A program made the translations under genes and the position numbers. Positions 14,001-22,497 of a stretch of DNA of 64,000 nucleotides are shown here, piece by piece. Positions within the stretch are counted from its first letter, which is position 1. Each line of letters begins with the position of its first letter. The stretch is from Eremophila alpestris peregrina (lineage: Eukaryota > Chordata > Aves > Passeriformes > Alaudidae). Below the pieces are notes generated by a model. That model was not told the DNA's origin. It ran no database searches and saw only the letters and a list, made by a program, of their open reading frames with translations. The DNA is taken from positions 16,542,685 through 16,606,684 of the forward strand of contig WMCF01000016.1 in NCBI GenBank assembly GCA_009792885.1. Reading direction: 5' to 3'.

Positions 14001-17000
14001 CTAAACATGTACCCTTTGAAATCCAACCAAACAAGCTAGAACAAGAATACAAAAAATGCATCAGCTGACTAGCAGACCAAGAAATAGGCAAATTATTTCC
14101 TATTCTTTTTGCAATGAGAAAAGACAGATGAACAATCTGGACGCTTTAGTTCATCACACAATAAGGTTTTTTATTGCAGCCACTGGCCACTTCATCATTG
14201 ACACTTTGGCATCTGGTACTAAGGTATGAATTAAAATTATCTTCATGCAAATTTCAGTCATGGCTATTTAACTCCAGCTGGTATAAGGTGGAAAAAAATT
14301 AAGCAATACCAAAATAATACAAATAACTGAACTGATTGCAACTGTTCAGTCACAAAATCCTTCTCTAATGTAGAATGTTCACATGCAGCTAAAAATGTTG
14401 CAAGCTGTACATGGGTTTACCTTCTTTGATTGAAATAGTCAGGCATACTGAATTTCCTGAACATGATGGCTTACTGGACATTTCAGCATTGAAGGATTCC
14501 TTTGTAGGAAAAGATCTTCTTCCTGGCTGTGGAGAACATCCTTCTGACTTCACTTGTACCACATGATTCTTTTTAGGGCTGAGATAAAAAGACAAATCAG
14601 AATTTCTTTTGTAATTATTTTATTAAACAATCTGTTTTCTTTGCACTGATGTTTTAAAGATACTTCACTGTAAACTCTGTGTTTCTGTCACAGATACAAG
14701 GAAGGCTCTTTCTTGAGCAAATTCCATAGACATCAGACTTTTTTGTTGTATTTTTTAAAGACAACAGAGCTAAGAATTACATGAAGAAGGCAAGCCTCTT
14801 CAATAGTTTAAACACACGTATTGCAAAACTGAACACAAATTCATTTTCCAATCCCCCTACCTTGTTGTTGGAACTGCCTGAGAAAGTTGTTTATTTCTTT
14901 CAGAGTTCTGAAGTCGTGTTCTTAATTCATTCATTTCTGCATCCTTGAACTGCAGCTCGGAGTGCAGGGACTGCAACTGCAAGAGGAGTTCAGGACAGTG
15001 TCACTGTTACCACTTTAGAAGTGGTGCAACTGTAGAGCAACTGAGTTACCAGGGGAGCTCCAAATCTCCATCTACTTATTGTGAACTCAGCACAAAATCT
15101 CCATTTTTAGGAACCTATCTGAGAGCCAAGTGCCAGGAGTTCAGGCAAGAAGCCTTTGTGAGGGGCTAAGGCAGAGCAGGTGCCATGGAGAGCACAGCTC
15201 CAGTGAAGCTGCAACTGCAGAGCCAACTGCACTAAAGCAGCCACTGTCCTGTTCAGGGCTGGCACAGAGATGACTGCAGCAGGAACAGCAATCTGGTCAG
15301 AGCCACAAAGCATGTTCTGCCACTTCTCCCCACTCTAAAATACATCCCAGTTGCCATGTTCTTGGGATGGCTTCAAGAAAGCAAGAAGTAAATGAAAACT
15401 TCTACCACCTGAATTTCACTCCTTTATTTTGGCAGGGGAAAACCCTTACAAATATTTTCTTCTAGGTAAGAAAAAAGCAAGCACTGTGGAAATTCCACAC
15501 AAATGTTCTTCCTGTGACATCATGAATTCATAAATCAGCTTCTGCACGTGATCTGCGGGTAACTGATATATTTACAAACCTTTTTGGAGAACTCTTTTTC
15601 TTTTTCACTTAACATCTGAGACTTTTGCTGTTCCAGTAGCAGGTATGATCTTTTCTGTTCCTCCATAGCACACTCCATCTGCTGCATTGAGTCACGCAGA
15701 ATTTTAATTTCCCCATTTTTAGTGAGAATTTCATCCTGCATTTCTTTCAGCTGCAAACAGAGGAATTCCATTAAAGGGTGGATATAGACAAAAGTATGTG
15801 TTTGCATCAGTATGTGCTTGAAAATTAGGTGTATTTATAATTTCTAGGGAGACAAATGCTCCTAGTAACCCAGCTCAGAAATTCTACACATGTTGCCTCT
15901 AATCTTTCTCTAATTAAAACAGGCTCAGCTCTTGTATTCTTTAACATAATTAAAAATGACAAGACCATCCTCTGCAATTACATTTTGGGCTTTTTTTAAT
16001 TTCAAGTGTTCTAGTCACACACATCAGTAATTTATGCATTGTTTGGATTATAGCTGATAATTTAATTATACTACTACATCCATCAGGATAGCCAGCACTC
16101 TGAGACAAGGTACCACTCACAGACAGTATCTTCATGACACTGAGTCTCTAATGCTCAATGAGCAGCCACCACCACTCAGAGACAAGACTTTGGAGGGATA
16201 ATAAAGAAGCTACTCAGAAAAGCAAGAATATCAGAAAGACACTTCTCTACAACTGTAAAATTATGATTTAATATGGGATGCAGGTAGGAGATTCCCTGAT
16301 AAAGGTGGATATAATAGAGCTGGGAAGATACAGATAACTGAGAGAGGGAAACAGAGTATCTTTCATAAATGACCACCAGAAGGTAAAGTAATAAAGTCAC
16401 TTAGAAGTCACCTCACTTTCTCAAATCTTTTAAGTTGAACAAAACAACTCTGGCTGACAGGGCAGAGAAATTATTTTAGAGGAAAGAATAGAACTGAAAA
16501 ATTACATTTGCTATTCTGAAATGACCAAGAAATAAAATACTGCTCTCACTCTTTAGTATTACTAGAGCTGTTTCTAGTGTAATTTTAACACACTCCTGGA
16601 TTACAAAGATTATTGGTCACCTTGATTAGAATTAAATGCTTGGGAGTGGATTTATCCCACCTTTCAGTTATTCCTATCAAAAATGTGATATTTAGAGGAC
16701 AGGGGAAGATATTGCCAACCTTCTGTTTGACTTCTTCATGCTGTGTCTGCAGCACTTCAAACTGGAATGCATCTCTCATCAGCCCATCTTCTGCTCTGCT
16801 TCCTGCTGCAGGGAAAAGCCAAAATCTGAAGCACAGATGATGAATGTACATCACTGGTGACTCAACCCCAAGTTCTTGTTATTTGTCATTGCATACATCT
16901 GAATATCTCAGTATTTTACTGTCATTACAAACAGGCAAACTGCCTCATCTAACCACCACAGGAACTTTGCTAGAGCTTGTGCATCAATTCTTATAACAAA

Positions 17001-18295
17001 ATAACCCCTCCCCCTTCAAATTTCTAATCACAGAATGGTTTGGGTTGAAAGGGACCTTAAGGATCATCTCATATCTTAAACCAGCAAGATGACCCACAGC
17101 AAAAGCAAGCATTTCTTCTGAGATAACTTTAGTTAGTGCACAAACAAGGGTTCACTGAAAACTTATTCACCTGGCAAGATGACAGATGTCAGGGCTGACA
17201 TACATACTTAGATTATTCAAGCTCTCTAAGCTTCATTATGAAGAAACCCCTGTTTTTGTTTCTTTCAAAGTAAACCTGAAAGTCAGCTGTTAATACAAGG
17301 CATGCTATGCATTTATAAGTGGAAATTAACAGGGGAAAAAGAATCTGAAAGCCACCATGCTACAAGAATATGATACCTACTGCATGTTGGAAATTTAGGA
17401 AACTCAGGTTTTTTATTTGGCAGGTTTAACATGCAGCACCTTTATCCCAGGCTGGCATTACCACACACACACACACACACACACCAGGCACGGGCTCCTG
17501 GTGCCGTGAGATCAATGCAATGTGCCTGCTGGGATTGTTATTTATCCTCGTTATTCCTCTGAATCCCAACCATCCCTCCAACACCGGGGGTACCACCGTG
17601 GGGTGCTGGTGGCCAGGGGAACAGGCAGGAGCAATTCCCTTAAGGGAACTTACAAGAAATACGGAGCAAGTGCATTTACAAGAGCCTGTAGTGACAGGAC
17701 AATCGGGAGGGGCTTCACGCTGACGGAGATTTAGGTTAGATATGAGGAAGAAATTCTTCCCTGTGAGGGAGGTGAGGACCTGGCACAGGGTGCCCAGAGC
17801 AGCTGTGGCTGCCCCTGGATCCCTGGAAGTGTCCAAGGCCAGGCTGGACGGGGCTTGGAGCAGCCTGGGACAGAGGAAGGTGTCCCTGCCCATGGCAGGG
17901 GTGGCACTGGATGGGCTCTAAGGTCCCTTACAACCCAGGCCATTCTGTGGTTCCTAAAGAGACACCAACCCCTTTGGCAGCAGCGGGCACTGAGGGGCAG
18001 CCGCCGGGACACACCGACCTTGCCGCCCGCCCCGGGCCAGCTCCGGCGCTCCCCACGCGTGTCCCGCGGGCGGATCCTGCGACAGCGCCTGCGAGGCCAG
18101 GATGTCGATCTGCTCCAGGTCGTCCGCCGTGAAGTCATCACTGTCCCCGAAGGGGTCCACCATGCCGGTCACGGCGCTCTTGGGCCGCTTGTGCGGGGGG
18201 AGGCCGTTGCGGAGCTCGGGCGGGGCGGCCGCAGCCCCGCTGTGCCCGCAGAGCGCGGGGCCGCTCCGCTTGCGCGGCCCGGGCGGCGCCGCCAT
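8030..18295 (-). CDS. ATRIP: ATRIP, ATR-interacting protein, complete 13-exon coding region
   Basis: Obligate partner of the ATR checkpoint kinase; it brings ATR to RPA-coated single-stranded DNA in the nucleus. Coding exons, in transcript order: 18295-18019, 16805-16720, 15750-15580, 14976-14861, 14578-14421, 13452-13354, 12909-12780, 12032-11301, 10758-10616, 10070-9979, 9170-9087, 8817-8568, 8091-8030 (stop TAG). Every junction is GT-AG with matching phase, totalling 2400 nt, 799 residues plus stop. The acidic RPA-binding motif DFTADDLEQIDILASQAL is at residues 54-71, with D58/D59 as in human. Exons 2-4 (about residues 93-217) carry the coiled coil, including NGEIKILRDS and EKEFSKK. C-terminal landmarks include SLKVLVKLAEN, LLALYMYIISRPD and HSLSQKDKLFHEHCLEVLHQ. 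The start ATG is the first in frame within the CpG island. Introns 1 and 12 hold CR1 copies. Identity is firm; UTR limits are not determined. Confidence 0.96.
8286..8462 (-). mobile_element. CR1 LINE fragment in ATRIP intron 12
   Basis: The plus strand reads CCCATCCAACCTGG, then ACACTTCCAGGGATGGGGCA, CAGCTTCTCTGGGCA and GAAGAATTTCTTTCTAAT. This is the reverse complement of the 3' region of an avian CR1, so the element is in minus orientation, the same as ATRIP. It fills much of the 476-bp last intron (8092-8567). It has no coding capacity left. Confidence 0.85.
17029..17085 (-). mobile_element. CR1 LINE 3'-end remnant in ATRIP intron 1
   Basis: The plus strand reads TCACAGAATGGTTTGGGTTG and then AAAGGGACCTTAAGGATCAT, the reverse complement of the characteristic CR1 3' terminus. 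Only the last 50-60 bases are preserved, so this is a severely 5'-truncated copy in minus orientation. Confidence 0.85.
17462..17484. repeat. (CA)n microsatellite, about 11 units
   Basis: An uninterrupted CA dinucleotide run lies inside ATRIP intron 1. It is likely to be length-polymorphic. It is not near a splice site. Confidence 0.9.
17715..17957 (+). mobile_element. CR1 LINE 3' end in ATRIP intron 1
   Basis: Sense-orientation CR1 on the plus strand, therefore antisense to ATRIP. Recognisable pieces in order are TTAGATATGAGGAAGAAATT, TGCCCAGAGCAGCTGTGGCT, CCCTGGAAGTGTCCAAGGCC and GGGGTGGCACTGGATGGGCT, ending at CCATTCTGTGGTTCC, the usual CR1 3' terminus. The copy is well conserved, suggesting a younger insertion than the neighbouring remnant, and it ends only about 60 bp from the ATRIP exon 1 donor at 18018/18019. 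Confidence 0.9.
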
Positions 18296-18500
18296 GGTGG
18301 GACCGGCACCCGCGGGGCCCACACTCCGCGGGGCCGCCTCGGACACGCCCCCCGCGCGCGCCGCGCCGCCCGCCAATCACCGCCGGGCAGCGCTCCCCGC
18401 TCAGCCAATGGGGTGGCGGCGCCCTCAGAGCCGGCTGTAAGAGCCCTCGCCATTGGCAGCGGGCAAACGGCACGTAAGCGCTTCGCTGATTGGCAGGGAG
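18296..18500 (-). promoter_or_regulatory. ATRIP CpG-island promoter with four CCAAT/ATTGG boxes
   Basis: GC- and CpG-rich sequence surrounds and precedes the ATRIP start codon. It contains CCAAT at 18373-18377 and 18405-18409, and ATTGG at 18452-18456 and 18489-18493. NF-Y binds this pentamer, and arrays spaced about 30-50 bp apart are typical of TATA-less cell-cycle and DNA-repair gene promoters, which fits a checkpoint gene. I see no TATA box. The two box orientations would suit a bidirectional promoter. The transcription start is not resolved, but 18300-18400 is likely. Confidence 0.7.
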
Positions 18501-18540
18501 GGAGGCGGGAAGGCTCCTCAGAGGTGTGAGGGGAAGGCGG

Positions 18541-18646
18541 TGACGTCAGGCTCGGAGCGATGACGTCTGACTTTGAACGCTGACGTCAAGGTGAGGGTTG
18601 TCCCGCTGATGTCACACCTGGCTTCATCCCTGACACGATGGCGTCA
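18541..18646. promoter_or_regulatory. Cluster of CRE/ATF-like sites, three at exact 20-bp spacing
   Basis: Perfect palindromic TGACGTCA occurs at 18541-18548 and 18581-18588, with TGACGTCT at 18561-18568, so three sites start exactly 20 bp apart, about two helical turns. Looser matches follow: TGATGTCA at 18607-18614 and TGGCGTCA at 18639-18646. CREB/ATF-family factors bind TGACGTCA. The cluster lies on the upstream side of ATRIP and could serve ATRIP, a divergent transcript, or both. Sites are seen directly; binding is inferred. Confidence 0.7.
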
Positions 18647-19854
18647 CACCGCAGCTGGAGGGCGGCTGGGACCCGTCCTGTGCGGCCGTGCCACTGCCGG
18701 CCACAGGCACCGCTGCCCTCGATACACTGGGACCTCTGAAAGTGTCAGGGAAGTGCAATATTCGGAAAAGTTCAGTGCTAAACCCACACTGTTAACTCAC
18801 TGGCATTAACTTGTTTCTGTAATCATATTTTGCCTGTTTTTAAAGGTGGACTGAAAAATGAAGTTTCCAGCTCTGTATAACTCATGGGGGTGTGAGGTCA
18901 CAGCTGTGTTGATACACCTTTAAAGAGGAGACTGAACTATAGCCTTGCAGCACATTTTAAAACAGGGTTATTAATTATCTTCATTTCTACAAATCAGTTT
19001 TCAAATGCCTTGATGGTCTTTTAAGTGAAAACCACTGTGGTAGTGTGACATATTTCATTTCTGTCCAAGAATTCTGATTTCTCTTGTTCATTTAGCTATT
19101 TCCCATTAGATGCAGGAAAATCAGATTATCACTAGAGGGTAATTTTCTTTGTTCATTCACTCATGAGGAGTGTGAGGAGGCAGTAAGGGCCAAGGAAAGC
19201 CCTGAGGGTCATTGTTCTCAGCTGTGCTGAAGTGGCAGCAGGTGATCCCGATGGCATCAGCAGGTGAGAACAGCTGCAGTTGGCCAGCTCAGGTGCACAG
19301 AAAAGGGGCAGTCTTCCCACAGAAAAGAGGGAAACTGCTTTTGTATCACTTTCGGTTTGAGGTACTGCTTGAAGGTTTCATTTTTGTTTCTCTCATGAGT
19401 GTTTTGTTGTTGTTGGGGAATTTTTTTTTGTTTTGGTTTGGTTTTTTGGGTGTTTTTTTGGTTTTTTTTTAAGTTAAGTGATGTACCAAGCCAGGAAAAT
19501 TGTGGATGGATTTGATGCTCAGAACACTGAATGTACCATGATTTATGCTTGGAGTTATTGCTTTTCTCCCTCTAGGGGGAATGGTAACATAATGTTTGTC
19601 TTTGTAGCCTAGCCAGAAAGAAGAGTTATTTCTTGCTTTTAAGAATGGTTTTACTTTTTATGTTTAGAGAGAGATGCTTTGAGCAAATGGAGTAAAACCA
19701 AAATTGCTTGTTTAGTTTAAAACTTCTCCTGGCAATTCCTAGTGCTCTGTTTCCCTACTTATGTTTGTAGGGACATGTACTGAGAACTTTAAGTAATCTA
19801 AAACTAAATCTGACTCGATTCAGACATTACTTGTTCTTAATTCTGGGGTTTGGC

Positions 19855-19865
19855 GGGGGGGGGGG
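19855..19865 (+). repeat. Poly-G run within a G/T-rich tract
   Basis: Eleven consecutive G lie within a tract (about 19844-19915) that also holds GGGG and GGGGGG runs separated by T-rich spacers. Such a layout can form a G-quadruplex. Runs like this are also prone to sequencing error, so the exact length is unreliable. Confidence 0.6.
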
Positions 19866-20129
19866 TTTTGTGTGGTTTGTTTGCTTTGGTTTTTTTGGGG
19901 GGATTTTTTGGTTGTTGTTTAATAAAAGTAATAGGCTTGTGCTAGTATTAATTTTTTTGTTATTGCTGCTTTTAAATAACAGCATTTTGTTTGATTGTTA
20001 TACCTTCAGTTTTACTTTCTCCTCTTCCTCTAGCTGAAGTTGAAGAAAAATAGAATGGTAGAACACCTGCACCAAGTTTATTTTTAACAAGATAAACCAA
20101 GATACTGACTCTGTTTTCCTCTACTCCAG

Positions 20130-20180
20130 GTATTCCTGCTAAACAGAAAATGACTTGCAGAGGATCAGAGTAACAACAAA
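20130..20180 (+). other. Candidate small exon of a divergent, probably noncoding transcript
   Basis: This 51-base segment is preceded by a strong acceptor (CTGTTTTCCTCTACTCCAG) and followed by the consensus donor GTAAGT. A plausible first-exon donor, TCAAG|GTGAGG, lies at 18590/18591 beside the ATRIP CpG island, so the two could belong to one plus-strand transcript diverging from the ATRIP promoter. No convincing reading frame is present. Splice sites are seen; transcription is inferred. Confidence 0.25.
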
Positions 20181-21032
20181 GTAAGTCTGAGATGCAGAAT
20201 TAGCTTTAAATACAGCTGTCTGTGGTACCATTTTTTGGCAGGGGAATGAAAGCCAAACAGTTACATATCTGCTGATTTCTCATCTTTGTGTGTCTTGCTT
20301 ACATTGAGTCTTAAATCTGAAACTCCCTGAGAACACGAGAAATCAGTGTGACTTTAGCACTACCTGACAACTGTGGCATCTTCTGATTGTTATAGCCAGA
20401 ATTTCTTGTTCCATTTGAATATTCCACTCAGGACTAATGGATCCAGGTGTCAGACCTCAATCCACGTGAGCAGTTTTAGCAATGCCATTTGACTCTTGGA
20501 ATACTTTTAGCTACCTTTCATTTGCTTGTTTCATTTGCCTTTTATTCTTACCATTACTTTAGTTTCTCACAAGCAAGTTAAAACCAGGGCCTGTCATATC
20601 TGCCCTGGCTTTAGCAGTATCTTGTCTGACTGACTTAAGAGTAAAATCACTGGGATAACTGCAAATTTGTGCATTTGCTCATTTGGGTGCACACATTGTG
20701 GAAGAGGGGAACTCTTTAGCATAATTAAGCATTAAGTATAATTATATGTGGATTTGTGCAGTTCTTAGTGCTGCTAATGGTATGTTTATTCTAAATGCCA
20801 GCAAGAATTCCATAACTCCAATGCAAGTGTTGTCTCTTTGTCCCTTATTTCAATGAAGCTGGACATGGGTGTGTTTTGTGTTCTGATTCTCAAAACACTG
20901 AATAAATCAAAACTGATGTGAGTGGATGATCAGTCCAGGTACCAGCAGAAATTAATTTTTTTAGCATAACTCCTCAAGTATGAGGTACTGAAATACAAAT
21001 GGGACTTCGATGAAAATTTGTTCTAACAAAAT

Positions 21033-21088
21033 AGCATCTTGATCCAGACTTGGATCAATCTGGATCCAGCATCTCGATCCAGAGTTGG
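21033..21088. repeat. Imperfect local tandem duplication
   Basis: A 21-base unit beginning AGCATCTTGATCC at 21033-21053 recurs at 21068-21088 with two mismatches, 35 bp later. GGATC/GATCC motifs in the spacer make the segment partly self-complementary. It lies just upstream of the BTG-like CpG island. No function is apparent. Confidence 0.6.
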
Positions 21089-21240
21089 TTAGGAGAGGAG
21101 TGCTCTGGTTTTGGGGGAAATGTCAAGAGTTTTGTAATTTTCTAGTAGAGGGAAAGGCAATCCCACACTCCAAGGATGACCTCGGAGCTGTATGTCTGAG
21201 ATGGAGGGCGGCTTTTAGTCTGTGCTTGTATTGGGTCCTG

Positions 21241-21643
21241 AGACACGAGAGGGAAAGGGGACACGGCAGGATAAGGGCGGTGTCTGCCCGGAGCACCGCT
21301 GGTGATGGGGCAGCCGGTGGGACGAGCGGGCCCGCGGCGGGGACGAGGCGAGGGCAGAGCGCGGCTGTTGGCGCGGCCGCGCGTCCCGCCGTTATTTCCG
21401 TTGGGGTGAATGAGCGCCGGGCCGGGCGGAGCGCCGGGGCCGCCTCCGGCCGGGGCTGCCGAGCGCTGCCCGCCGGGCCGGGCCGTCCGTGTGTCGGGCC
21501 GTCCGTGCGTCCGCGCCGCCGCGGCCCCGCCGCCGGCCCCGCGAGCCCGCCCCGTCCCGCCCGCGCCGTGCGGCTGTTGCGCGGAGCCGCCCCCGGCCGC
21601 GGAGGCCGGGCCGGGCGGCGCTGGCAGCGGGGCCGCGGAGGAC
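21241..21643 (+). promoter_or_regulatory. CpG-island promoter and 5' UTR of the BTG-like gene
   Basis: Base composition changes sharply near 21250 to very high GC with dense CpG, continuing through exon 1 and the small intron to about 21850. An ATTGG box lies at 21230-21234 on the upstream edge and no TATA box is visible. An in-frame upstream ATG at 21410 is followed by an open frame to the main start at 21644. The exact transcription start cannot be placed. Confidence 0.65.
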
Positions 21644-22225
21644 ATGAGGACCGAGATCTCCGCGGCGGCCGCGTTCGTGACCCGCCTCCTGCGGGCCGCC
21701 GGCGGGGTCGGCGAGGAGCAGCTGCGGTGTTTCCGCGAGTGCCTGCAGGAGGCGATGCGCGGTGAGTGCCGGGGCTGGGGGGATCCCCTCTTTCCGTCCC
21801 TGCGTCCCTCCCGCACCCCGCCGGGGTCCGGCGCAGCCCCGCGAGGCAGCTCCTCTTTGTTCCCTCCCGCAGAGCACTACAAGCACCACTGGTTCCCGCT
21901 GGTGCCCTCCAAGGGCTCCGGCTACCGCTGCATCAGGATCAACCATAAGATGGACCCCTTGATAGGAAAAGCGGCGGGGATGATCGGACTGAGCCACGAG
22001 AGGCTCTTCCAGCTCTTACCCAGCGAATTAACGCTGTGGGTCGACCCCTTCGAAGTGTCCTATCGCATAGGTGAGGACGGGTCTATCTGTGTGCTGTACG
22101 AAAGCCCCCAGCCCGCGGGGAAGGCGGCCAAACAGCTGGAGAGCAGGACCAGCTGCAAGGAGGAGTTGAGAATTGGCAGATCCAGCCCTTCCAAGAGTTA
22201 CAACATGATGACGGTTTCTAGTTAA
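21644..22225 (+). CDS. BTG/TOB-family antiproliferative protein, BTG1/BTG2-like paralogue
   Basis: Two coding exons, 21644-21761 and 21873-22225 (stop TAA), joined in phase 1 by a 111-bp GT-AG intron, give 156 residues. BTG/TOB proteins bind the CAF1 (CNOT7/8) deadenylase of CCR4-NOT and restrain proliferation. Both signature boxes are present: YKHHWFPLVPSKGSGYRC within box A (about residues 42-59, followed by IRINHKMDP) and LPSELTLWVDPFEVSYRIGE within box B (about 87-106). The C-terminal GRSSPSKSYNMMTVSS is the BTG1/2-type tail. The N-terminus (MRTEISAAAAFVTRLLRAAG) and C-terminal linker differ clearly from BTG1 and BTG2, which I recall as separate bird genes elsewhere, so this looks like an additional member, perhaps the lineage called btg5 in fish; I leave the symbol blank. 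The single intron falls just before EHYKHHWF, as in BTG1/2. The start at 21644 matches the family N-terminus; a longer in-frame start at 21410 is less likely. Confidence 0.93.
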   Translation: MRTEISAAAAFVTRLLRAAGGVGEEQLRCFRECLQEAMRGECRGWGDPLFPSLRPSRTPPGSGAAPRGSSSLFPPAEHYKHHWFPLVPSKGSGYRCIRINHKMDPLIGKAAGMIGLSHERLFQLLPSELTLWVDPFEVSYRIGEDGSICVLYESPQPAGKAAKQLESRTSCKEELRIGRSSPSKSYNMMTVSS

Positions 22226-22491
22226 AAACAACTCTTCCCTGATGTTGTATGTATCCCAGCCTCATGGTAAAGTTAGATGTAACTGAGCTTTTTTGGTTTT
22301 AGCTATTTTTTTCACCCTATAGTCATTAAAGTCGTGGTAGTACTGCCAAATTCCTTGTGGCCAAGGGCTAAATGTATAAAGCAGTTCTTTACACTGCATG
22401 TTCCTTTCTGGGTTGTGTCCTGTAAATGCACTGTACAGTTGCTGGATTGTTATACACATGTATATTTTCAAAAAAAGTTTTGCCTATTTGT

Positions 22492-22497
22492 AATAAA
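22492..22497 (+). terminator. Polyadenylation signal of the BTG-like gene
   Basis: AATAAA in the context TTTGTAATAAAAAGC lies about 270 bases after the stop codon, giving a short 3' UTR. It is the first canonical hexamer downstream of the coding region, and T-rich sequence follows. Confidence 0.7.

Larger units (their letters stand above)
18650..21240. other. Intergenic region between ATRIP and the BTG-like gene
   Basis: AT-rich DNA with T- and G-rich low-complexity stretches (19411-19470, and an 11-base G run at 19855-19865). No protein-coding exon is recognised. There is one splice-flanked candidate exon (20130-20180) and an imperfect local duplication at 21033-21088. In human the gene divergent from ATRIP is CCDC51; I see no trace of it here. 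Confidence 0.5.

Noticed and set aside
18056..18057. Alternative ATRIP exon 1 donor CGC|GTGGGG
   Set aside because: It would leave phase 2, whereas exon 2 needs phase 1. The donor after 18019 (AAG|GTCGGT) restores the frame.
17855..18529. Long plus-strand reading frame (224 codons) across the ATRIP CpG island
   Set aside because: It runs through a CR1, an ATRIP exon on the opposite strand and the promoter. Its Arg/Pro/Ala-rich translation is typical of chance frames in CpG islands.
21142..21816. Long minus-strand frames opposite the BTG-like gene
   Set aside because: They are antisense to exon 1 and the CpG island, with low-complexity Arg/Gly/Pro/Ala composition and no homology I recognise.
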